Origin: a virus
DNA length: 34,084 nucleotides
IMG/VR virus record: IMGVR_UViG_3300042922_000343
Location: 1-34,084 of that record
Direction: 5' to 3' (one strand)
Positions within the stretch are counted from its first letter, which is position 1. Each line of letters starts with the position of its first letter. Position numbers and translations under genes: made by a program. Positions 6,889 to 13,473 of the stretch are shown in pieces. Under the pieces are notes generated by a model. The model did not search any database and was not told where the DNA came from. It was given only the letters and a program-made list of their open reading frames with translations.

Positions 6889-8997
6889 ATGGCATATTTT
6901 AAAAATGTAAAATCATTTGAGGATTTAAAGGAGCAGTTCAAAAAGTTGGCAAAGGCAAATCATCCGGATGCAGGCGGAAACGCTGAGACAATGAAAGAAA
7001 TCAATTGTGAATATGATGCACTCTTCCCGGTTTGGAAAAGCAGATATAATGCAACAGTAACAGCAGATCAACAGACTTCAGAAACCGCTCAAAGTACCAG
7101 AAGTAAATTCTACACTGATTTTGGTTGGGAAGGTCATAACCATGACTGGAATAGAAGCCTAAAAGAAATCGCCGTTATTGTCCGGGCTTATGTAAAGGAG
7201 AAATACCCGACTTTTAAATTCAGTGTTAGGACTTCATATGCTTCCATGTGTCAGGAATTACACGTTTCATTGAAAGAGGCTCCATTCGAGATTTACAAAA
7301 CCATAGATCAGCTTACCGAGGACGACATTGACGAGATCATCAGAAAAGCTAACCGCAATCAGGAATGGACTTTAACAAGTTGGTATCCAGAGGAAGCCAA
7401 AGCAGAGATTCAAAGAATATGGAGTAAAGGCGGAACATTTTTCAAGGTATACAGGGAGGATGTTGCGGAAATGTTGAAAGATGTTGATTCCTTCGTTAAT
7501 TCATATAATTATGAGGATTGTGACGGTATGACAGATTATTTCCACGTTGATTTTTATTATTTCGATTGCAAGCCTGATTATGAATTTAAAATAGTTTCCA
7601 AAACTGCAAGAGTTAAAGATAACAAAACCACCACGCCAGTTCAGCAGCCGGAAGCATCGGAGCCGATCCAATCCGAAGAGTACGATATCACCGAAAGCAT
7701 GCATACCAAGACTGGCGCAAAGATTTGGCTTGTAAAGATCAAAAGAACGCTGTCAAGGGATGAGTATTTGAAGGAAGCTGACAAAATGAAAGCAATGAAA
7801 GCATATTATTCCACGTTCACCCATTCTTTTGTATTTGGATATGATCCAAGCGAATTATTGAATTACAATGCTACGCCAGCACAAAACAATACGGAAGAAA
7901 CGAGCGCAAACGTAAAAGCTGAAGAATATGATAACCAAACGCAAAACAAGGCTAAAAAGTCTCTTTTAATTGACAAGATTAATAAGCAGATCGAAAGTAC
8001 ACAAAAGAAAATTGATTCTTTGAGTGGAAACTATCAAACCAATACATGGAAACGAATGAACGAACAAGCAAGCAGGGATTTAAAAGTTGAAAGTTATCAT
8101 AAAGATATTAATATACTACAATATTTAATTGATACATTGGATAACAGAGATTTAACACCATTAGAAGAAAACTTGATTATTTCATCATTTAGGGATGAAA
8201 TTCATTCATATTACGTTCGTAATGAAGCATACAACAGCAGCAACAGAGGAACGGCTATAGAATTCCCACGTATTAATTATAATAGTCCTCTTGACGGCTG
8301 GTGGAACAAGGAAATACCAACCAGACAAAAACGATTACAAAAAGCCGGAATAAATAATACAGCCGAGCTATTAAAAGCAGTAAATGAGTATAAGCAAATT
8401 TATAATATCAGCAATAAACCAGTTAACTACACGGAAAAGAAAATCAAGCAGCTTGAGCGCGAGTATAAGATGCAGCAAAAGGGAGATATAAACTTTACGC
8501 CGTCAAAGGTTGTTGAGCAATTGATTCAATATGCACATATTGACAGCAATAGCCGAGTATTAGAACCATCAGCCGGAATCGGTAATATAGCGGATCAGAT
8601 TAAAAAATATACTAACAATCTCGATGTGTGCGAACAGATGTTTCACTTTGGCGAATTGTTAAAATTAAAGGGCCATAACGTTGTTGGTAATGACTTCCTT
8701 GAATTTGAAACAAACAATAAATATGATGCAATTATAATGAATCCGCCTTTCTCGGATGAACAAAACCACATTAGACATGCTTACGAATTATTAAATGATG
8801 GCGGTACATTGGTTTCTATTTCTTCTCCGCATTGGACTTTTGCAAATGATAGAAAGTCTATTGAATTTAGAGAATGGCTAGATTGTGAAACATGTTTTAC
8901 GGAAGATTTACAAAGCGGAACTTTTGAAATGACAGGAGTAGCCAGCAAAATTATAGTTATTGAGAAGCATGCACAACAGGAGGTAAAAACAGCATGA
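6889..8997 (+). CDS. Polyvalent protein: J-domain, LPD29-like segment and DNA adenine methyltransferase
   Basis: 702-aa multidomain phage protein. Residues 1-50 form a J-domain start (LKEQFKKLAKANHPDAGG, HPD at 25-27), the signature that contacts Hsp70/DnaK. Residues about 85-235 (SLKEIAVIVRAYVKEKYPTF onward) look like LPD29, a large-polyvalent-protein-associated domain. A charged, low-complexity middle (about 255-400) leads to a C-terminal class I methyltransferase with EPSAGIG (559-565, S-adenosylmethionine loop) and NPPF (618-621, catalytic motif of N6-adenine enzymes). Polyvalent proteins of phages and conjugative elements are thought to enter the cell with or right after the DNA and protect it. 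The strong AAGGAGG site precedes ATG 6889. It overlaps the next gene by four bases. It may modify phage DNA early after entry; target sequence unknown. Confidence 0.85.
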   Translation: MAYFKNVKSFEDLKEQFKKLAKANHPDAGGNAETMKEINCEYDALFPVWKSRYNATVTADQQTSETAQSTRSKFYTDFGWEGHNHDWNRSLKEIAVIVRAYVKEKYPTFKFSVRTSYASMCQELHVSLKEAPFEIYKTIDQLTEDDIDEIIRKANRNQEWTLTSWYPEEAKAEIQRIWSKGGTFFKVYREDVAEMLKDVDSFVNSYNYEDCDGMTDYFHVDFYYFDCKPDYEFKIVSKTARVKDNKTTTPVQQPEASEPIQSEEYDITESMHTKTGAKIWLVKIKRTLSRDEYLKEADKMKAMKAYYSTFTHSFVFGYDPSELLNYNATPAQNNTEETSANVKAEEYDNQTQNKAKKSLLIDKINKQIESTQKKIDSLSGNYQTNTWKRMNEQASRDLKVESYHKDINILQYLIDTLDNRDLTPLEENLIISSFRDEIHSYYVRNEAYNSSNRGTAIEFPRINYNSPLDGWWNKEIPTRQKRLQKAGINNTAELLKAVNEYKQIYNISNKPVNYTEKKIKQLEREYKMQQKGDINFTPSKVVEQLIQYAHIDSNSRVLEPSAGIGNIADQIKKYTNNLDVCEQMFHFGELLKLKGHNVVGNDFLEFETNNKYDAIIMNPPFSDEQNHIRHAYELLNDGGTLVSISSPHWTFANDRKSIEFREWLDCETCFTEDLQSGTFEMTGVASKIIVIEKHAQQEVKTA

Positions 8998-9173
8998 ACG
9001 AATATATTGATAACACGGCAGAGATGCCGAAAGACAATCAAATCATATCTATCAAGTACACCAAAGATGGAAAGGAACGATTTACAAAAGGATTTTTCTT
9101 CATGAATGGAACAAGGCCCACGTTTTGCGCTTATGGGAGTGAGATTGAGAATGTCATAGCCTGGAAAGCATGA
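8994..9173 (+). CDS. Small phage protein, 59 aa, unknown
   Basis: The ATG sits in the ATGA overlap with the stop of the methyltransferase gene, so translation is coupled; GGAGG lies nine bases upstream inside that gene. The product (ending FCAYGSEIENVIAWKA) resembles in size and its IxIWKA-type ending the small phage proteins of the DUF551 kind, which often follow early phage genes. Function unknown. Confidence 0.65.
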   Translation: MNEYIDNTAEMPKDNQIISIKYTKDGKERFTKGFFFMNGTRPTFCAYGSEIENVIAWKA

Positions 9174-9192
9174 TAGAATAGGAGGTATGAGC

Positions 9193-9489
9193 ATGTCAGA
9201 TCAAATCAAATTAGAGGATTGTCCGGAGATTTTAAAAGATGCCGTCAAGGCTGAATTAGCCAAATACAGCGGTTACCCTGGAAATATTGAGGTTATATCC
9301 TGCACAGTGCATAAATCGGAACATGACGAAAATACAACGTATAAAGCATATTTACTAAGCTTTAACACAGTTACGATTTTAACACACATCGATACACCAC
9401 CAGGTAAATTCAAATTTGGAATTATGGAGGATATGGTAACATTCGGAGAGATCAAAGAGATCCTTCGAGCAGCACCGCAATATTTTTAG
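9193..9489 (+). CDS. Hypothetical early phage protein, 98 aa
   Basis: Last gene of the early operon, followed at once by a terminator. Two in-frame ATGs exist (9187 and 9193); GGAGGT ends at 9186, directly against the first, so the second, seven bases away, is chosen. A soluble, acidic protein of mixed strand and helix (NIEVISCTVHKSEHDENTTYKAYLLSFN pattern in the middle), with no catalytic motif I recognise. A TTGACGGC word in inverse orientation is embedded at 9241, read as Ala-Val-Lys. Confidence 0.65.
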   Translation: MSDQIKLEDCPEILKDAVKAELAKYSGYPGNIEVISCTVHKSEHDENTTYKAYLLSFNTVTILTHIDTPPGKFKFGIMEDMVTFGEIKEILRAAPQYF

Positions 9490-9498
9490 TAACACCAG

Positions 9499-9521
9499 AG
9501 CATCCGAAAGGGTGCTTTTTT
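9499..9521 (+). terminator. Terminator of the early operon
   Basis: AGCATCC-GAAA-GGGTGCT stem-loop followed by TTTTTT, ten bases after the stop codon. Confidence 0.92.
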
Positions 9522-9557
9522 GTGAGTGATAACTAGAAATATATAAAATAATCACCC

Positions 9558-9875
9558 TGTAACCAATTTGTAACCATTTTTAAAAACATTTTGGTTACAG
9601 CTACACACCGCATAAAATAAGGCGTTAGAGCTACTTTTTTTATGTGTAACCACTTTTCCTGAGATATACCTCATATATTTTAAGACATATACACACATAT
9701 GTTAATTATTTAACAATTGATGCGAAGTGTCTCGCGCGTAGACCCTATACTCCGGAATCGTTATTACATTGGTTACAGACTATATTAAAAGTGTTATAAA
9801 TCCTTATAAATCAAGGCTTGTAGCTGTAACCAAAAGTGTAACCAGTTTGAAAAATGAGTGGTTACAGTGGTTACA
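9558..9875. repeat. Cluster of nine TGTAACCA/TGGTTACA sites
   Basis: Plus-orientation starts 9558, 9569, 9645, 9825, 9837; inverse starts 9592, 9770, 9859, 9868. Sites at 9558, 9592, 9770 and 9825 extend to the 10-mer CTGTAACCAA or its inverse, and the first two form a perfect 10-bp inverted repeat. Neighbouring pairs are 9-12 bp apart, about one helical turn. Only one further copy was noticed in the rest of the window (about 15118). This is an iteron-like binding array: candidate replication origin, partition site or operator. Confidence 0.85.
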
Positions 9876-10184
9876 CAATGCGATGCGGTGAGAGTTTCAA
9901 ATCTCATAATGATTAACGGATACAAATTACCCATGCGGACTACAACCAACCTTGACAGCAATGGATATAAAAGTATCTATGTAGCCATGGTTAGCTCAGT
10001 ATTCAGATGCTTACCGTCAAGGGATAGTACCTCAGTCCAATCCTAATTAACTTGGTAACTTGCATTATTTGGGGATCATGATAATATATAGGTGATACAT
10101 TATATAGAGTTGTAAGGATGCGATATAACACCAACACAACCTCGTATTTTGACCATAGAGGCATTTTAGGAACGGAGTGATAAA
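9876..10184 (+). other. Non-coding stretch before the small terminase
   Basis: No convincing gene. It contains a tRNA-D-arm-like string (TTAGCTCAGT at about 9991) and a T-arm-like hairpin (TGAGA...TCTCA at about 9889-9906) that do not complete a cloverleaf, one ACCGTCAA word (10013) and AT-rich strings such as TTATATAG. The region may hold decayed phage tRNA genes and the promoter of the small terminase; neither can be proved by eye. Confidence 0.3.
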
Positions 10185-10790
10185 ATGAGCGATATTATTA
10201 ATATAGATAGTGGAAATGACAATTTTGAGCAACCAACCGTCAAAGGAAAACGCAACAGGGATAAGTCAACCTATGCATTGTCTGGTAAGTCCAAGGACCC
10301 TGATAAAGAAGCCAAGAAAGCAGAGTTATTCAAAAGGTTAACGGAGTTACATTTAAAACAGGGAATCCCGAAATTTTCAACCGTGGATGAAATGTCGTTG
10401 TTGATTGAGGAATATTTTGTTGATTGTACAGAGTTTCAATTACGTCCTACTGTTAGGGGATTGGCTCTTGCATTAGGAACCGTTTATGATACTTTAAATG
10501 GGTGGGAAAGAGGCGAAAGAGACGCACAACTCGGCTCTTCCTGTTCCGCAATAATAAAAAAAGCTAAGCAATTAATAGCCGAATATGACGAGGTTATGGC
10601 CCTAGAGGGCTATGATAATCCAATACTTTTTATGTTCCGCGCAAAGAATTATTATGGTATGCAGGATAAGCAAGAAGTCGTTATTCAGGGAAATCAGTCA
10701 CTAGGAGAGTCATTGACCGCTGAAGAGATCGCAAAGCGTGTAGGGTTGCCGGATAATCACGGGGCTATAGATGTGGAGTGGAAAGAATAA
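10185..10790 (+). CDS. terS: Terminase small subunit
   Basis: DNA-recognition subunit of the packaging motor; it would bind phage DNA and hand it to the large subunit. 201 aa. After a charged N-terminus, residues about 60-130 hold a helix-turn-helix (STVDEMSLLIEEYF ... RPTVRGLALALGTVYDTLNGW), and residues 130-175 the family-typical AIIKKAKQLIAEYDEVMALEGYDN and FRAKNYYGMQDKQE, as in the gp3-like small terminases of Siphoviridae. A strong GGAGTG site precedes ATG 10185. Unusually, its partner TerL lies 7 kb downstream. An ACCGTCAA word is at 10236. The identification rests on motif resemblance, not on a search. Confidence 0.8.
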   Translation: MSDIINIDSGNDNFEQPTVKGKRNRDKSTYALSGKSKDPDKEAKKAELFKRLTELHLKQGIPKFSTVDEMSLLIEEYFVDCTEFQLRPTVRGLALALGTVYDTLNGWERGERDAQLGSSCSAIIKKAKQLIAEYDEVMALEGYDNPILFMFRAKNYYGMQDKQEVVIQGNQSLGESLTAEEIAKRVGLPDNHGAIDVEWKE

Positions 10791-10821
10791 ATGATAATTA
10801 CATATTTGACGGTATAAAAAT

Positions 10822-10848
10822 AGCCTGGATGATGAGTCCAGGCTTTAT
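10822..10848. terminator. Bidirectional terminator between converging genes
   Basis: AGCCTGGA (10822-10829) pairs with TCCAGGCT (10837-10844), followed by T-rich sequence on the plus side and preceded by AAAAATA, giving a T-run on the minus side. It lies between terS and the inverted recombinase gene and can serve both. Confidence 0.85.
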
Positions 10849-10861
10849 TATTGCGATAATG

Positions 10862-11425
10862 CTATTTTATTTTATTCTCATGTTCTTTTATTAGTTTATC
10901 CAAAGTAACCCTTGATATATTTAACTCTGCAGCTAGCTTTGGTTTGCTTATTTCTCGCTTCATATAGCGATCATAGTGCTTTCCGAATTCCGGTATGTTA
11001 ACTTCTTTACGGCCTTTATACTTTCCTTCCTTGACGGCGATAGCGATCCCTTCACGTTGACGCTCTAACATATTGGTACGCTCAAATTCATTAATTGCGC
11101 CTATCATGGTAAGCATGAGTTTTCCTGTTGGTGTTGATGTATCGATGTTCTCCTTGTTACTAACCAGGTGAATGCCTTTTTTATTTAGTTTCTCAACGAT
11201 CTCTAGTAAATCCTTTGTGCTTCTTGCTAATCTGCTGAAATCATGAATATATATTGTATCACCTTCACGGGCAAACTCTAACATTGCGGTTAATTGCGGT
11301 CTGTCTGTGTTCTTGGCCGATACCTTTTCTGTGAACCACTTATCAATATTGTGTTTCTTCAATCCTTCAAGCTGCCTTGCTTCGTTCTGCTCTACTGTAG
11401 ATACTCTTACATATGCTATCCTCAT
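10862..11425 (-). CDS. Serine recombinase (resolvase/invertase type)
   Basis: Site-specific DNA recombinase of 187 aa. The catalytic N-terminal domain begins MRIAYVRVSTVEQNEARQL, with Arg7 and nucleophile Ser9, and continues through the active-site arginine region (YIHDFSRLARSTKDLLEIVE) and the long E-helix (IGAINEFERTNMLERQREGI). A short C-terminal helix-turn-helix (KPKLAAELNISRVTLDKLI) completes it. At this length it is a small Pin/Hin/resolvase enzyme, not a large serine integrase, so it is unlikely to integrate the phage. Start ATG 11425 follows GAGG. It is inverted relative to all neighbours and has its own promoter, typical of a cargo gene that can be expressed in the lysogen. Possible roles are dimer resolution or inversion of a DNA switch; no flanking inverted sites were found. 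Confidence 0.92.
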   Translation of the reverse strand: MRIAYVRVSTVEQNEARQLEGLKKHNIDKWFTEKVSAKNTDRPQLTAMLEFAREGDTIYIHDFSRLARSTKDLLEIVEKLNKKGIHLVSNKENIDTSTPTGKLMLTMIGAINEFERTNMLERQREGIAIAVKEGKYKGRKEVNIPEFGKHYDRYMKREISKPKLAAELNISRVTLDKLIKEHENKIK

Positions 11426-11467
11426 ATTAATAACCTCGCTTTCATTGAATGATTACTGATTACCTAT

Positions 11468-11496
11468 ATAATAGCATTATGTATATTATAAGTCAA
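11468..11496 (-). promoter_or_regulatory. Promoter of the serine recombinase
   Basis: Minus strand: TTGACT (11491-11496), 17-bp spacer, TATTAT (11468-11473), about 43 bp before the ATG. A good vegetative promoter. Confidence 0.75.
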
Positions 11497-11499
11497 GGA

Positions 11500-11817
11500 C
11501 TAAATAAACATATTGTAAAATAAATAACATTAATAACTTTATATATACAGTTATTATCTAGTCTAATCATGTTTAACTAGATAGTGGTCTATTTTTACAT
11601 ATATATTCGTGATTTATACATCATTACCCCGGGTAGGGGTCTACAGAGAACACCCCCGGGTGAGTATAGTCACCCCCTCAAATTCCGAAAATTACAAAAA
11701 AGCCTTCTTCGCTATGGATACCACTATTCTAAAATTCCGCAAAATCAAAAAAGAGATTCCCTCTCAACCCGAATAATCCGCTTAAAATGATACCTTAAAA
11801 TAATCCCACATGGTAAC
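11500..11817. other. Non-coding block with a GC-rich repeat (cos/pac candidate)
   Basis: No gene found. At 11626-11681 an isolated GC-rich island holds two copies of a CCCCGGGT core (11626-11634 and 11652-11661), a possible stem GGGGT (11636-11640) with ACCCC (11652-11656), and a further CACCCCCTC; purine-rich AT sequence follows. Such abrupt C-rich/A-rich junctions near small-terminase genes remind me of cohesive-end regions, but the 68-codon open stretch through it has no ribosome binding site. The role is a guess. Confidence 0.3.
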
Positions 11818-11845
11818 TTGCGCTTTATGAAATTTATGATATACT
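11818..11845 (+). promoter_or_regulatory. Promoter of the Tad1-like operon
   Basis: TTGCGC (11818-11823), 16-bp spacer with an extended TGA, TATACT (11840-11845). It leaves a leader of about 135 nt carrying a hairpin GAGCT-GGATG-AGCTC (about 11940-11954) and the variant word TTGACGGG (11957) just before the ribosome binding site. Confidence 0.7.
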
Positions 11846-11985
11846 ATCGGTGAAATAAGACAACAACAACAAAATATGGTAGTTGAGATGTAGAATAAGT
11901 ACTATTAACCACAATATGTAGTGAGTAGCCAAAACACCAGAGCTGGATGAGCTCATTTGACGGGAAGGGTTTGGAGGGATGAAAA

Positions 11986-12207
11986 ATGAAGTTTTGCTTC
12001 GGCGACATTGTAGTCGTAGATGAAATTAATATTGGAGTCATAGTGAAAAGCTGGGCAGGAAAGAATCCAAGCCATGATGTCTATGTACGGATGTATAACG
12101 GGATTAAGAATTATCCTGAGGATACTATTCAACGATATATGGTAAGGCATAAATACTTGAATGAAGAGGAAATCGAGTATCAGAACAATGCCGTCAATGG
12201 ATTATAG
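11986..12207 (+). CDS. Small phage protein, 73 aa, unknown
   Basis: First gene of a three-gene operon with two others on the same strand; GGAGG lies eight bases before ATG 11986. The N-terminal half (FGDIVVVDEINIGVIVKSW) reads like a small beta-barrel of the KOW/SH3 kind, followed by a helical, acidic C-terminus. No catalytic residues stand out. Its place ahead of a predicted anti-defence gene suggests either a regulator or another counter-defence factor, which is inference only. Confidence 0.7.
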   Translation: MKFCFGDIVVVDEINIGVIVKSWAGKNPSHDVYVRMYNGIKNYPEDTIQRYMVRHKYLNEEEIEYQNNAVNGL

Positions 12208-12222
12208 AGGGAGGGGTTAATC

Positions 12223-12405
12223 ATGGAAACAACGGGAATTAATTACGAAGCGCAATGTCAGGAATTGCAAGCAAGACTTAAACACGAAAAGGACAGATCA
12301 GATGCTCATATTGCTGAACTGGTTGACAGGCTACAAGGATATGAGAAGGAAAATGAAATTTTACGGGCTAAATTATCAGTGGTTGAAATGATATTTGGAA
12401 AATAA
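12223..12405 (+). CDS. Small coiled-coil phage protein, 60 aa
   Basis: Starts at ATG 12223 after GGGAGGGG. Almost the whole product is one amphipathic helix (EAQCQELQARLKHEKDRSDA, then HIAELVDRLQGYEKENEILR) with leucine-rich heptads, so it should form a parallel coiled coil. No other domain. Role unknown; such small proteins may bind a partner encoded nearby. Confidence 0.7.
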   Translation: METTGINYEAQCQELQARLKHEKDRSDAHIAELVDRLQGYEKENEILRAKLSVVEMIFGK

Positions 12406-12426
12406 TTAAACATTGGAGGAATTGCC

Positions 12427-12795
12427 ATGAGAGAATTAAGCACTATTCAGAAAAGAGAAAAATTAAACAGGGTATTTGCAATCGATGAATCAGGCAACGG
12501 CGGAGCTAATCACGCATATGTGGTTGTATCTGATGTCGGCTTGATGGTACCTAAAGAAACCGTTATCCAGTTTCAAAACGGAGCAAGAAAAGAAGAATTA
12601 ACGTCTATTCCCGGAGTTCTCGATACCGACCTACTTGAAATCGTCCGTGACAGATTAAAAGGTTTTCAATCCGGTCAATTTGCAACCAGAGAAAATGCAA
12701 TTGCATTAACTCATATCGAAGAAGCTTTGATGTGGATGAACCGCAGAGTTGAAGATCGCATCGAAAGAAATGTACTTGGAACTAATCAGAAATAG
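12427..12795 (+). CDS. tad1: Tad1-like anti-defence protein (cyclic nucleotide sponge)
   Basis: 122 aa. The C-terminal half is the Acb2/Tad1 hairpin domain: [20 protein letters not shown], then [20 protein letters not shown] and [13 protein letters not shown] (residues 68-122). The N-terminal half ([22 protein letters not shown], residues 28-56) adds the beta-rich part that marks Tad1 rather than the all-helical Acb2. Family members sequester signalling nucleotides (gcADPR isomers of Thoeris; some also bind CBASS cyclic oligonucleotides) without cutting them, so the effector is never switched on. GGAGG precedes ATG 12427. The gene closes an operon with its own promoter and is followed directly by the structured RNA region. 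The assignment is from recalled family motifs; the ligand cannot be predicted from sequence alone. Confidence 0.77.
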   Translation: MRELSTIQKREKLNRVFAIDESGNGGANHAYVVVSDVGLMVPKETVIQFQNGARKEELTSIPGVLDTDLLEIVRDRLKGFQSGQFATRENAIALTHIEEALMWMNRRVEDRIERNVLGTNQK

Positions 12796-12895
12796 TCATA
12801 TCCCCTATCAATATCTCAGGAAGCGCGAGAAGTTAAGTAGTGTGAACGGTCACATCGGCTGATGATAAGAGGGATGTTGGTGGGGTTGATATAAA

Positions 12896-13003
12896 TGGAA
12901 CGTAGCATAATGGTAATGCACTGCCCCGGCTACGGGCGCGTAATTGGTTCGAGTCCATTAATCACAGGTGTGATAATATGCAGGTTCGACCCCTGCCGTT
13001 CCA
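12896..13003 (+). tRNA. tRNA-like element with two T-arms in tandem
   Basis: Acceptor TGGAACG (12896-12902) pairs perfectly with CGTTCCA (12997-13003). D-arm GCAT-AATGGTA-ATGC (12905-12919). Anticodon arm TGCCC/GGGCG (12922-12938) around CGGCTAC; reading the middle as GCT would mean Ser, but position 33 is G instead of T, so decoding is doubtful. A T-arm-like stem with TTCGAGT (12943-12959, one mismatch) follows at normal distance, and a second, perfect T-arm GCAGG-TTCGACC-CCTGC (12980-12996) precedes the acceptor. Between them, ATCAC and GTGAT form a further hairpin. Either a mosaic of two tRNAs or a tRNA-like domain of the large RNA. Confidence 0.55.
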
Positions 13004-13473
13004 ATCATCTTCTTCATCATTTTGTGTTCTCCTTTTGTGGGTGAGAATCCCACGTTGTGCTGACCGATTGGCGGTTATGGCGGTTCAATTCCGTCCGGTG
13101 CAGTTTCGGTTTACAATCGCTATGAAAGATTTGAATTGCTTCGTTTTCACGATGTATAAAATTTTTGGATGAGTGGTTAACCGATTGTGGAAGAGGTCTG
13201 AAAGAGCGATGATGTGTAACATTATTGCGGCGGCTACATAGGAAGCAGACCATAGTACCGTGAACTGTGTGGGTCTATTCGGTACGGACAGTGGGAGAGA
13301 CTACTATTCTTGCAAGAATATGCTTGTCGGAGCAACTAAACCGAACGGGAACTAGCATACTTCCTTGAATGTCGAAAGACGTATGTCGTTGCGCTATCTG
13401 GCTGCTGAACTTTTGTCGCAGGATTTCATGGGTGTCCGATTCACCCAGGCGCATTACATAAATTAGCACTTCA

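Noticed and set aside
9858-10046. A 62-codon open frame
   Set aside because: Begins inside the TGTAACCA array, has no ribosome binding site and no domain; the stretch looks non-coding.
9991-10060. A tRNA starting near TTAGCTCAGT
   Set aside because: D-arm-like text is present but the T-stem and acceptor do not pair.
11584-11790. A 68-codon open frame through the GC-rich block
   Set aside because: No ribosome binding site, odd composition, and it overlaps the repeats; more likely a non-coding signal region.
12797-12892. Resemblance to 5S rRNA (GAAGTTAAG-like and GGCTGATGATAA strings)
   Set aside because: Short matches only: the helices and loops of 5S rRNA cannot be completed, and a similar GTGGGAGAG string lies 450 bases away. 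Probably chance.
13293-13305. GAGAGACTAC resembling the R (P7) element of group I introns
   Set aside because: No matching S element downstream and no P, Q or splice-site context could be found.
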